Part shown: in pieces, positions 25,542 to 33,580 of the stretch
Position numbering within the stretch: the first letter of the stretch is position 1
Layout: each line of letters starts with the position of its first letter
Source: Mesorhizobium carmichaelinearum
Lineage (GTDB): Bacteria; Pseudomonadota; Alphaproteobacteria; Rhizobiales; Rhizobiaceae
Direction of reading: 5' to 3'
Assembly (NCBI RefSeq): GCF_900199455.1
Contig: NZ_FZQR01000021.1
Span: 1-64,000 of the forward strand
Length of the DNA: 64,000 nt
The notes under the pieces: generated by a model
Told to the model about the DNA's origin: nothing
The model's input: only the letters and a program-made list of their open reading frames with translations
Database searches by the model: none
Made by a program: the position numbers and the translations under genes

Positions 25542-26495
25542 ATGGCCGGGCATGGCGGCTCCAAAACGGTCATCTATGCGGCGCTCGCCGGCAATCTGGC
25601 GATCGCGCTGACCAAATTCGCCGCCGCCTTCTTCACCGGCAGCTCGGCGATGCTGTCGGAAGGCGTGCACTCGCTGGTCGATACCGGCAATGGCGGCCTG
25701 CTGCTCTACGGCATGCACCGTGCCGCGCGCCCGGCTGACCGCACGCATCCGCTCGGCCATGGCCGGGAACTCTATTTCTGGAGCTTCATCGTTGCCCTGC
25801 TGGTCTTCGCGCTCGGCGCCGGCGTGTCGTTGTACGAGGGCATCGTCCACATCATGGCGCCGGAGCCGGTCGCCAACGTCAAGGTGAACTACATCGTTCT
25901 CGCCCTGTCCTTCCTGTTCGAAGGCAGCTCCTGGATGGTGGCGCTGAAGGAGTTCCGCCGAGAGAAAGGCACGCAGGGCTGGCTGCAGGCGGTGCAGTCG
26001 AGCAAGGACCCGAGTGTCTACACCGTGCTGTTCGAGGACAGCGCGGCGCTTCTCGGCCTGATCGTCGCCTTTGCCGGCATATTGGCGGCGGAGATGCTGG
26101 AGATGCCGGAGCTCGACGGCGCCGCCTCGATCGGCATCGCGCTCATCCTCGGCGCGACGGCAAGTTTCCTCGCCCGTGAAAGCAAAGGCCTGCTCATCGG
26201 CGAACCGGCCTCGCCCGAGGTGCAGAGAAAAGTGCTGGCGATCGCCCAGCAGGATCCGGCGGTGCAGCGGGCGAACGGCGTCCTGACCGTCCACATGGGA
26301 CCGCAAGAGATCGTTGCTGGGCTCAGCATCGAGTTCGAGGACCATCTGACGGCGCCGGAGATCGAGGCCTGTGTCGAACGCCTGGAGGCGCGGCTGAAGA
26401 AGGAAATGCCGGAGATCACGCGGCTGTTCGTCAAGCCGCAGACCACGGGCACCTGGGAGCAGCGGCGCAAGCTGATCGAGGCGGCATCGAACTAG
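25542..26495 (+). CDS. Cation diffusion facilitator transporter (ZnT9-like branch)
   Basis: 317 aa, six helices plus a cytoplasmic C-terminal domain (about residues 220-317). Helix 2 has the metal-site motif HSLVDTGN; the helix 5 position reads LFEDSAALLG instead of the HxxxD or DxxxD of zinc exporters, as I recall for the SLC30A9-like branch. Metal and direction of transport cannot be assigned. Start ATG 25542 behind GAAGGGGACG. Confidence 0.85.
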   Translation: MAGHGGSKTVIYAALAGNLAIALTKFAAAFFTGSSAMLSEGVHSLVDTGNGGLLLYGMHRAARPADRTHPLGHGRELYFWSFIVALLVFALGAGVSLYEGIVHIMAPEPVANVKVNYIVLALSFLFEGSSWMVALKEFRREKGTQGWLQAVQSSKDPSVYTVLFEDSAALLGLIVAFAGILAAEMLEMPELDGAASIGIALILGATASFLARESKGLLIGEPASPEVQRKVLAIAQQDPAVQRANGVLTVHMGPQEIVAGLSIEFEDHLTAPEIEACVERLEARLKKEMPEITRLFVKPQTTGTWEQRRKLIEAASN

Positions 26496-26571
26496 TCCTG
26501 GACCAGCGCAGCGCCGTTGCCCCGTCGCATTGCCTTGCTAAGATCAGGCGACGGATTTCGGAGGAACGAGC

Positions 26572-26976
26572 ATGAAGATCGACGGCGGGTGCCATTGCGG
26601 CGCCATTACCTATGAGGCGGAGGTCGACCCGGCAAAGACCTCGATCTGCCACTGCACGGACTGCCAGCAACTGACCGGCACGGCCTTTCGCGTCACCGTT
26701 CCCGCGCCCGAGGATCACTACCGGATCACCCGGGGCACGCCAAAAATCTATATCAAGACCGGATCGAGCGGCGCCAAGCGCGCCCAGGCATTTTGCGGCG
26801 AGTGCGGTTCGCATCTTTACGCGACGTCGGTCGGCGACGGCCCGAAGGTCTATGGGATCAGGGTGGGTACCGCGCGGCAACGCGAGGATCTGGTGCCGAC
26901 ACAACAGAAGTGGCACAGGTCGGCCCTGCACTGGCTTCCGGAATTCGAGGACATAAGCATCGTGGAGGAGCAGTAG
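26572..26976 (+). CDS. GFA family zinc protein
   Basis: 134 aa, of the glutathione-dependent formaldehyde-activating enzyme (Gfa)/CENP-V fold. Zinc-binding Cys sets are GGCHCGAITYEA, SICHCTDCQQLTG and FCGECGSHLY. Most bacterial members have no demonstrated formaldehyde role, and neighbours give no support for one here. Excellent ribosome-binding site CGGAGGAACGAGC before ATG 26572. Confidence 0.87.
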   Translation: MKIDGGCHCGAITYEAEVDPAKTSICHCTDCQQLTGTAFRVTVPAPEDHYRITRGTPKIYIKTGSSGAKRAQAFCGECGSHLYATSVGDGPKVYGIRVGTARQREDLVPTQQKWHRSALHWLPEFEDISIVEEQ

Positions 26977-27056
26977 CAGCCGCCTCTCGGCCGAAAGCCG
27001 CCAAGACAAGCAATTATGTGCTAGCCTCGCTCACCATCAAAGGGCGGGTAACAGCG

Positions 27057-27869
27057 ATGTTGGAAACGGACAAACTGTTTGCCGGCTCGATTCCGGAAAA
27101 CTACGACCGCTATATGGTGCCGCTGATTTTCGAGCCGTTCGCCGCGGACCTTGCACAGCGAGCCGCGTCCTTCTCGCCCAGCGCCGTCCTCGAGGTCGCC
27201 GCGGGCACCGGGGTCGTCACCCGCGCCTTGGCGCCAAAACTCTCCCCTGACGCAAGCTATGTCGTGACCGACCTCAACCAGCCGATGCTCGACTACGCCG
27301 CTTCGCGGCAGGCCCCCGACAGTCGCATCCAATGGCGCCAGGCCGATGCCCTGGTGCTGCCATTCGAAGACGCGGCCTTCGATCTCGTTTGCTGCCAGTT
27401 CGGCGCGATGTTCTTTCCCAGCCGCCCCTCCGCCTACCGCGAGGCCAGGCGGGTGCTGAAGCCCGGCGGACATTTCCTGTTCAACGTATGGGACCGCATC
27501 GAGGAGAATGTGTTTGCCGATGATGTGACGAACGCGCTGGCAAGGATGTTTCCGAACGATCCGCCGCGCTTTCTCGCCCGCACGCCGCATGGCTACCACG
27601 ATACGGCACTGATCCGCAGCGAGCTGGAAGAGGCCGACTTCTCCGGTGTGGCGATCGAGACGAGAGCCGAACAAAGCCGTGCGCCCTCGCCGCGCATTCC
27701 GGCCGTCGCTTACTGCCAGGGAACGGTGCTTCGCACCGAAATCGAGGCCCGGGATCCGGGCAAACTCGACGCCGCAACGGATTATGCCGCAGCCGCGATT
27801 GCGGCCAGGCATGGCAGCGGCGCGGTTGCCGCCAAAATTCAGGCACACGTCATCGTGGCTGTGGCCTAG
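27057..27869 (+). CDS. Class I SAM-dependent methyltransferase
   Basis: 270 aa. SAM motif I is VLEVAAGTGVVTRAL (about residues 43-57), followed by VVTDLNQPML, the acidic post-I loop, and FDLVCCQFGAMFF with VLKPGGHFLF as later motifs, as in the UbiE/Methyltransf_11 group. Start ATG 27057, 80 bases after the GFA gene and possibly co-transcribed. Substrate unknown. Confidence 0.85.
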   Translation: MLETDKLFAGSIPENYDRYMVPLIFEPFAADLAQRAASFSPSAVLEVAAGTGVVTRALAPKLSPDASYVVTDLNQPMLDYAASRQAPDSRIQWRQADALVLPFEDAAFDLVCCQFGAMFFPSRPSAYREARRVLKPGGHFLFNVWDRIEENVFADDVTNALARMFPNDPPRFLARTPHGYHDTALIRSELEEADFSGVAIETRAEQSRAPSPRIPAVAYCQGTVLRTEIEARDPGKLDAATDYAAAAIAARHGSGAVAAKIQAHVIVAVA

Positions 27870-27882
27870 GCAGTTTATCCAT

Positions 27883-29154
27883 TCAGTCGTCGCCTTCGAC
27901 GACGCGCAGCCTGAGCTGGCCGGTCTTCGAATCGGCAACGCGCGGGCCGGGCTCGAGTTTGGCGGCCGGTGGCCGTGACGGCGCGTCCGGGGTGGCATCG
28001 CCATCGGGCTGCACTCCGAACTCCAGCGCCTCGATCTTCTGGCCGCGCTTGGTCACCTTCGATGTCGAGACGAGGATATCGTCGATGTCCTTGGCCGACT
28101 GGCCGAAATGCACCTGTAGCTTGCGCACGCGCTCGTCGACACGTTGCACATCCTCCATCAGCCGGATCACCTCGCCCTGGATCAGATGTGCCTGCTCGCG
28201 CATGCGGGCATCCTTGAGGATTGCCTGGATGACCTGGATCGACAGCATCAGCAGCGACGGCGAGACGATGACGACGCGGGCGCGGTGCGCCTTGTGGACA
28301 ACAGCCTCGAAATTCTCGTGGATCTCGGCGAACACCGATTCCGACGGCACGAACATGAAGGCGGTGTCCTGGGTCTCGCCCTGGATCAGGTATTTTTCCG
28401 AGATGTCGCGGACATGGATCTCGATGTCACGGCGGAAGGCCTGGGACGCAACCTTCTGCAGGTCGGCGCCATCAGCGGCGCGGATGGCGTTCCAGGCTTC
28501 CAGCGGAAACTTGGCATCGATTGCCAGCGACGGCGCGCCGTTCGGCATCTTCACCAGGCAATCCGGCCGGCTGCCGTTCGACAGCGTCGCCTGGAACTCA
28601 TAGGCGCCGTGCGGCAGACCGTCGGCGACAATCGCCTCCATGCGCGACTGGCCGAAGGCGCCGCGCGTCTGCTTGTTGGAAAGGATAGCCTGCAGCTGTA
28701 CGACCTGGCCGGCGAGCGACTGGATGTTGCCTTGCGCGACATCGATGATCGCCAGCCGCTCCTGCAGTTTGGCCAGGCTCTCATGCGTGGATTTGGTCTG
28801 CTCGGTCATGGTCTGGCCGAGGCGGCCGGTCATGGCGTCGAGCCGCTGGCCGATCGACTGCGTCAGCTCCGCCTGGCGCGCGCCGAACACTTCGGCGATG
28901 GCGCCCATGCGGCCCTGCATCTCGGCCTGGCTTTGCAAGATACCGGCCATCCGTGCCTCGGCGTCGCGGGCGTGGTCGGCGGCTTCCGCGGCAGCGACCG
29001 CGCGCGCCTTGGCCGACCGCCACAGCGCGATGACCAGCGCCACGAACAGGCCGAGGAACAACAAGGCGCCGAAAGCCAGCGCGTGGCCAAGCGTGATTGT
29101 CGAGGCGCCAAGCCGTGCGACGGGCTGCGAAAGGATGGTGCTCAGATCATTCAT
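27883..29154 (-). CDS. rmuC: DNA recombination protein RmuC
   Basis: 423 aa. One N-terminal membrane helix (about residues 24-43), a long coiled coil (about 45-150), then the RmuC nuclease-like domain with SNGSRPDCLVKMPNG, LAIDAKFPLEAW and FMFVPSESVFAEIHE. RmuC limits inversions at short inverted repeats, possibly by cleaving DNA structures. Start ATG 29154; it is divergent from def with a 103-base gap, a pairing also common in rhizobia. Confidence 0.9.
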   Translation of the reverse strand: MNDLSTILSQPVARLGASTITLGHALAFGALLFLGLFVALVIALWRSAKARAVAAAEAADHARDAEARMAGILQSQAEMQGRMGAIAEVFGARQAELTQSIGQRLDAMTGRLGQTMTEQTKSTHESLAKLQERLAIIDVAQGNIQSLAGQVVQLQAILSNKQTRGAFGQSRMEAIVADGLPHGAYEFQATLSNGSRPDCLVKMPNGAPSLAIDAKFPLEAWNAIRAADGADLQKVASQAFRRDIEIHVRDISEKYLIQGETQDTAFMFVPSESVFAEIHENFEAVVHKAHRARVVIVSPSLLMLSIQVIQAILKDARMREQAHLIQGEVIRLMEDVQRVDERVRKLQVHFGQSAKDIDDILVSTSKVTKRGQKIEALEFGVQPDGDATPDAPSRPPAAKLEPGPRVADSKTGQLRLRVVEGDD

Positions 29155-29257
29155 GTGGACAGCATAGCCGATTCGGCCTGACCGCACAGATCAAAACAAG
29201 AACATGAGTCAGATGCCCCGGTTGACGCTTTTCGCTGGACGTCTTACGTGGGACGCC

Positions 29258-29788
29258 ATGCCGATCAAGCCGCTCATCATCCTTCCCGATCCCATCCTGC
29301 GCCAGCTCTCCAAGCCGGTGGAGCGCGTCGACGCGCCCTTGCGCAAACTGGCCGACGACATGCTGGCGACCATGTATGACGCCCCCGGCATCGGGCTGGC
29401 GGCGATCCAGATCGGCGAGCCGCTGCGCATGCTGGTGATCGACCTCGCCAAGGAAGACGAAACGCCAGCGCCGCATGTCTTCATCAACCCGGAGATCCTG
29501 GAAAGCGCCGAGGCGCGCTCCGTCTATGAGGAAGGCTGCCTGTCGATCCCCGATTATTACGCCGAGGTCGAACGCCCGGCTTCGGTGCGGGTGAAGTATC
29601 TCGACCGCGACGGTAAGCTGCAGGAGATGGAGGCCGAGGGGCTGATGGCGACCTGCCTGCAGCATGAGATCGACCATCTCAACGGCGTGCTGTTCATTGA
29701 CCACATCTCAAAGCTGAAGCGCGACATGGTGGTGAAGAAGTTCAAGAAGCTCGCCAAGGACAAGGCGCCGGGCAAGCTGGCGGGATAG
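29258..29788 (+). CDS. def: Peptide deformylase
   Basis: 176 aa. Removes the N-formyl group from nascent proteins. All three family motifs are present: GIGLAAIQIG (residues 44-53), EGCLSIP with metal ligand C94, and QHEIDHLNG with ligands H136 and H140 and catalytic E137. Start ATG 29258. def normally precedes fmt directly in rhizobia; here a toxin-antitoxin pair lies between them. Confidence 0.95.
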   Translation: MPIKPLIILPDPILRQLSKPVERVDAPLRKLADDMLATMYDAPGIGLAAIQIGEPLRMLVIDLAKEDETPAPHVFINPEILESAEARSVYEEGCLSIPDYYAEVERPASVRVKYLDRDGKLQEMEAEGLMATCLQHEIDHLNGVLFIDHISKLKRDMVVKKFKKLAKDKAPGKLAG

Positions 29789-29863
29789 GAGTGATTCGAG
29801 CAGCCCGCGCTGTTCATTTCGCCTTGTCCTTTGCCCATCATCGAATTTCGTTGAGAATAGACG

Positions 29864-29894
29864 CAGGGTTTGATATCAATGATATCAAACCCTG
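29864..29894. promoter_or_regulatory. 31-bp perfect palindrome, toxin-antitoxin operator
   Basis: CAGGGTTTGATATCA, a single A, then TGATATCAAACCCTG form perfect 15-bp arms, ending about ten bases before the antitoxin start. Ribbon-helix-helix antitoxins of the FitA/VapB type bind inverted repeats in their own promoter, so this is the likely autoregulatory operator, overlapping the promoter. Confidence 0.8.
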
Positions 29895-29903
29895 GAGATG
29901 CCC

Positions 29904-30191
29904 ATGGGCGACATGTTGATCAGAGACATCCCCGAACCTTTGAAGCGCGAAATCGAACAAGCAGCGCGTAAGGGTGGCCAGAGCCTGTCAGGCAAGGCGA
30001 TCGATCTTTTGCGTAAAGGCATGGTCGCGGAAAAAGGCCCCAAGCCGGAGCCGGGTCTCTCGGCATGGGATGCGATTCGCTCGGCATTTGTCGCTGAAAA
30101 CGCCATTGGCGATGAATTTTCCGAGATCATGGACGAGATCGAAGCGGACAGGAAACGCGACTTCGGTCGTCCCATTGAGGGTTTCGAGTGA
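29904..30191 (+). CDS. FitA/VapB-type ribbon-helix-helix antitoxin
   Basis: 95 aa. The N-terminal ribbon-helix-helix (MLIRDIPEPLKREIEQAARK, then GQSLSGKAIDLLRKGM) binds DNA; the acidic C-terminal tail (EIMDEIEADRKRDFGRP) should wrap around and neutralise the PIN toxin. Two in-frame ATGs exist; 29904 is preferred because the GGAG site is too close to the one at 29898. It overlaps the toxin gene by 4 bases (GTGA), the classic coupling of such pairs. Confidence 0.87.
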   Translation: MGDMLIRDIPEPLKREIEQAARKGGQSLSGKAIDLLRKGMVAEKGPKPEPGLSAWDAIRSAFVAENAIGDEFSEIMDEIEADRKRDFGRPIEGFE

Positions 30192-30613
30192 TTGTCCTCG
30201 ATACCAATGTCGTTTCCGAGGCCAGCAAGCCAGTGCCCGACTCGAACGTCTCCGCCTGGTTCCGAAAGCAGGATCTTCTCGCGCTCTATATGTGCGGACC
30301 AGTCATCATGGAGCAATCTTTCGGCGCGGAACGGTTCTTGAACCAGACCGGATCGAACCGTTATGTTCGCGTGCTCGATCAGCTGATTTCGCAGCAGTTC
30401 GCTGGCCGTATCGTGGAATTTTCGGGTTCGATCCCTCGACTGGCCGGCAGGCTGCGCGCGGCACGCGAAAGGATCGGGCGGCCCATCAGTCCGTCCGACG
30501 CCATGATCGCCGCGATCTGCCTCGCCCATGATGCGACGCTCGCGACGCGCAATGTGCGCGACTTCGATGGGCTTGACCTGAAGCTGGTAAACCCGTTTGA
30601 AGCAGGAGCGTGA
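30188..30613 (+). CDS. FitB/VapC-type PIN-domain toxin
   Basis: 141 aa ribonuclease of the PIN family. The acidic metal-binding residues are in place: D5 (VLDTNVVSE), E42 (VIMEQSF), D104 (SPSDAMIAA) and D125 (RNVRDFDGL), so it should be active. The start is GTG 30188, overlapping the antitoxin stop. Family toxins cleave RNA, often tRNA. The pair sits between def and fmt, two genes of translation initiation. Confidence 0.88.
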   Translation: MIVLDTNVVSEASKPVPDSNVSAWFRKQDLLALYMCGPVIMEQSFGAERFLNQTGSNRYVRVLDQLISQQFAGRIVEFSGSIPRLAGRLRAARERIGRPISPSDAMIAAICLAHDATLATRNVRDFDGLDLKLVNPFEAGA

Positions 30614-30656
30614 GCCGGCTCACGGCGCGAGCAGAAGACAGGATATCGTAAGAAAA

Positions 30657-31610
30657 ATGCCCCTTCGCGTCATCTTCATGGGCACGCCGGAGTTTTCGGT
30701 GCCGACGCTGCGCGCGATCGCCGAGGCCGGACATGAGATATCAGCCGTATACACGCAGCCGCCGCGCGCGGCCGGCCGGCGCGGATTGGAGCTGACCCCA
30801 TCTCCGGTGCAGCGCGAGGCCGAGCGGCTGGGCATAGAGGTGCGGACGCCGACATCCCTCAAAAGCGAGGCCGAGCAGGCTGCTTTCGGCGCCCTGCGGG
30901 CCGATATCGCCGTGGTCGTCGCCTATGGATTGCTGCTGCCCAAGGCAATTCTCGACGCGCCCCTGCTTGGCTGCATCAACGGCCATGCGTCGCTTTTGCC
31001 GCGCTGGCGCGGTGCCGCCCCCATCCAGCGCGCCATCATGGCGGGTGACCTGGAAACCGGCATGATGGTGATGCGCATGGAAGAGGGCTTGGACACCGGA
31101 CCGGTGGGATTGCTTGAAAAATGCGCCATAGACCCCGATATGACAGCCGGCGATCTGCATGATCGGTTGATGAGCGTTGGTGCCGCCCTGATGGTGGAAG
31201 CGCTGGCGCGGCTGGAAGAGAACACTCTGACATTTACCGCGCAAGCGGCGGAAGGGGTGACTTACGCCAGAAAAATCGATAAATCCGAGACGCATGTGGA
31301 TTGGACGCGGCCCGCGGCCGAGGTCCATAACCACCTTCGTGGCCTGTCGCCCTTTCCCGGCGCCTGGTCCGAAATTGACATTGGCGGCCGCATGGAACGG
31401 CTGAAACTGCTTCGCTCGACGCTGTCTGAAGGCCTGTCGCTTTCGGGAGATTTGGGCGAGTCGGGAGGAATTCTCGATGACCGGCTGACGGTCGCCTGCG
31501 GGGCGGGCGCGGTCAGGCTGGTCGAAGTTCAACGTGCGGGCGGAAAGCCCGCCGCCGCGTCGGAATTCCTGCGCGGAGCCAAGATCGTAAAAGGAATGAA
31601 GTTCTCATGA
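30657..31610 (+). CDS. fmt: Methionyl-tRNA formyltransferase
   Basis: 317 aa. Formylates initiator Met-tRNA from 10-formyltetrahydrofolate. Catalytic residues are N108, H110 (INGHASLLPRWRG) and D146 (GLDTGPV). The N-terminal FMGTPEFSVP and the C-terminal OB-like domain are complete. Start ATG 30657, 43 bases after the toxin gene; the ribosome-binding site is weak (GTAAGAA). It overlaps the acetyltransferase gene by 4 bases. Confidence 0.95.
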   Translation: MPLRVIFMGTPEFSVPTLRAIAEAGHEISAVYTQPPRAAGRRGLELTPSPVQREAERLGIEVRTPTSLKSEAEQAAFGALRADIAVVVAYGLLLPKAILDAPLLGCINGHASLLPRWRGAAPIQRAIMAGDLETGMMVMRMEEGLDTGPVGLLEKCAIDPDMTAGDLHDRLMSVGAALMVEALARLEENTLTFTAQAAEGVTYARKIDKSETHVDWTRPAAEVHNHLRGLSPFPGAWSEIDIGGRMERLKLLRSTLSEGLSLSGDLGESGGILDDRLTVACGAGAVRLVEVQRAGGKPAAASEFLRGAKIVKGMKFS

Positions 31611-32113
31611 GCATGATGTCGATACGCGCGGCAACGCCGCGGGATCGCGAGGCCATTCGCCTCGTCGAGGAACACGCTTTCGGCCAGCAGGCGGAGGCCG
31701 GGCTGGTCGACGCGCTGGTGACCGGCGGCGACGCCGTCGTCGAACTGGTGGCGGAAGAAGACGGCCAGGTTGTCGGCCATATCCTGTTTTCGCGGCTGTT
31801 CGTCCAGAGTGGCGGCAAGAGCTCTGCGGCCGTGGCGCTGGCGCCGCTGGCGGTGGAGCCTTCGTTCCATGGCAGCGGCATTGGCGGGGCGCTGATCCGC
31901 GAGGCGCATATCCGCCTTAGGGATGCTGGCGAGACGCTGGCCGTGGTGCTGGGCGACCCGGCCTATTACGGCCGTTTCGGCTATAGCCATGCTCGCGCTG
32001 AAAAGTTCGAGAGCGAGTACCAAGGCGAAGCGCTGCAGGCGCTGGCCTGGGGCGATGCTCCCGAAGCTGGCAAGCTGGTCTACGCCTCGGCCTTCACCGC
32101 TCTCGCCGCCTAG
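31607..32113 (+). CDS. GNAT-family N-acetyltransferase
   Basis: 168 aa. The acetyl-CoA pyrophosphate-binding motif appears as PSFHGSGIGGALIREA (about residues 85-100), with GDPAYYGRFGYSHA near the C-terminus, as in the YhbS-like group. Substrate unknown. It lies between fmt and truA and overlaps the fmt stop (ATGA), so it belongs to the same transcript. Confidence 0.87.
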   Translation: MSMMSIRAATPRDREAIRLVEEHAFGQQAEAGLVDALVTGGDAVVELVAEEDGQVVGHILFSRLFVQSGGKSSAAVALAPLAVEPSFHGSGIGGALIREAHIRLRDAGETLAVVLGDPAYYGRFGYSHARAEKFESEYQGEALQALAWGDAPEAGKLVYASAFTALAA

Positions 32114-32136
32114 GCAAGAGCGTATAGCTGCCCGGC

Positions 32137-32886
32137 ATGCCGCGTTTTCGCCTCGACATCGAATATGACGGCGGCCTGTTCGCCGGCTGGCAGCACCAGG
32201 CCGATCAGCCTTCGGTGCAGCAGGCGATCGAGCAGGCGATCGAAAGATTCAGCGGCGAGGCGGTGCGGCTGCGCGCCGCCGGTCGCACCGACGCCGGGGT
32301 GCATGCGACCGCCCAGGTGGCGCATGTCGACCTCACCAAGGCATGGGCTGGCGACAAGGTGCGCGATGCCATCAACGCCCATCTGCAGGCAGCCGGCGCG
32401 CATGTCGCCATCCTGAAGGCGGCGATCGTCCCCGACGATTTCGACGCGCGATTCTCAGCCACAGGCCGCCACTATCTCTACCGCATCCTCAATCGTCGCG
32501 CGCCCGCCGCCCTGGAAAAGGGCAAGGTGTGGTGGGTGCCGAAGCGGCTCGATGCCGGCGCCATGCACGAGGCGGCTAAAATCCTGCTCGGCCGGCATGA
32601 CTTCACCACCTTCCGCTCGACGCAGTGCCAGGCCAACAGCCCGGTCCGGACACTGGAGCGGCTCGATGTGAGCCGGGCGGGCGACATGATCGAGGTGAGA
32701 GCCTCGGCGCGCTCCTTCCTGCACAACCAGGTGCGCTCCATGGTCGGCTCGCTCAAACGCATCGGCGATGGCGGCTGGACCGAGGCCGACCTCAAGGCGG
32801 CGCTCGAAGCGCGCGACCGCGCCGCCTGCGGCCAGGTGGCGCCGCCCGACGGGCTTTTTCTCATTGGCGTCGATTATCCCGGATGA
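32137..32886 (+). CDS. truA: tRNA pseudouridine(38-40) synthase
   Basis: 249 aa. Isomerises uridines 38-40 in the tRNA anticodon arm. The catalytic Asp is D52 in GRTDAGVHA; other family stretches are IEYDGGLFAGWQHQ and SFLHNQVRSMVGSL. Start ATG 32137, 23 bases after the acetyltransferase gene. It is the end of the def-fmt-truA unit and is convergent with the dapE transcript. Confidence 0.95.
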   Translation: MPRFRLDIEYDGGLFAGWQHQADQPSVQQAIEQAIERFSGEAVRLRAAGRTDAGVHATAQVAHVDLTKAWAGDKVRDAINAHLQAAGAHVAILKAAIVPDDFDARFSATGRHYLYRILNRRAPAALEKGKVWWVPKRLDAGAMHEAAKILLGRHDFTTFRSTQCQANSPVRTLERLDVSRAGDMIEVRASARSFLHNQVRSMVGSLKRIGDGGWTEADLKAALEARDRAACGQVAPPDGLFLIGVDYPG

Positions 32887-32943
32887 GCCGGCAGGCTCTG
32901 TCCTGATAGAGCCGGGAGGCTCTATTCCGAGCCCGGTAAGCTC
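32885..32943. repeat. Three successive GAGC-stem hairpins between convergent genes
   Basis: Three short inverted repeats follow each other: GAGCC-GGCA-GGCTC (32885-32898), TAGAGCC-GGGA-GGCTCTA (32907-32924) and GAGC-CCGGTAA-GCTC (32929-32943). They have similar stems and G-rich loops. They occupy the whole gap between truA and the convergent membrane-protein gene, suggesting a duplicated terminator-like structure; no T-tract follows. Confidence 0.6.
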
Positions 32944-33575
32944 TATCCCGGGACGAGTCCGGAAAGGCTCTGAGCCCCGACATCGTCCGGCACGGAGATG
33001 CCAAGCAGCATCTGCAGCCCAAACAGCACCAGCAACGAAGCGATGAACATGCCGACGAAAACGGCGGTTCCGATCGCCGCGCCCTTGCCGATCGTGGCGT
33101 TGGTCATGCGCCAGGTCAGCGCCATCGACAGGGCAAACAAGAGCAGAGACACAAGGCTCGATATCTGGCTCGCGGACGAAAGGAAAAGTCTGATCAGCGC
33201 CGAGGGCAGCATCAGCCAGGCGGTGATGGCGGAGGCCCAGTTGCTGGCAACGACATAGTGGACGAAGCGGCCGCCAATGCCGGCGCGCGGCGCGACCACA
33301 GCGAACACGACCAGCGGCAGCACCCAGGAGCCGATATCGACCGTTGCCAGGCGCAACAGCATGCCGAAACGGCCCACGAAAGCGTTGGGATCGCCGATCT
33401 CGTTGGCGATGCCGACCCAACCGACGATCAGCGCCGGCGCGGCAACGACGATGGCGAAGAAGGAATTCCAGAAGCCGTCCGCCGACAGGTCAAGCAGGCG
33501 CAATCCGTCGACCTTGCCGAGCATCAGCCGCCAGGCACCGGTCAGCGAAGCTTGGGTTTCATCCGCCGAAAGCAT
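32943..33575 (-). CDS. Conserved membrane protein, 210 aa
   Basis: About five or six hydrophobic helices starting near residue 38 (FFAIVVAAPALIVGWVGIAN), resembling YIP1-like bacterial membrane proteins, but the assignment is weak. It starts 5 bases after the dapE stop, so it is translated from the dapE transcript. Such a gene downstream of dapE is seen in related rhizobia as far as I recall. Function unknown. Confidence 0.7.
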   Translation of the reverse strand: MLSADETQASLTGAWRLMLGKVDGLRLLDLSADGFWNSFFAIVVAAPALIVGWVGIANEIGDPNAFVGRFGMLLRLATVDIGSWVLPLVVFAVVAPRAGIGGRFVHYVVASNWASAITAWLMLPSALIRLFLSSASQISSLVSLLLFALSMALTWRMTNATIGKGAAIGTAVFVGMFIASLLVLFGLQMLLGISVPDDVGAQSLSGLVPG

Positions 33576-33580
33576 GCTGC

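Noticed and set aside
30188..30613. Toxin gene inactive or degraded
   Set aside because: All four expected acidic PIN residues are present, length is normal and the frame is intact.
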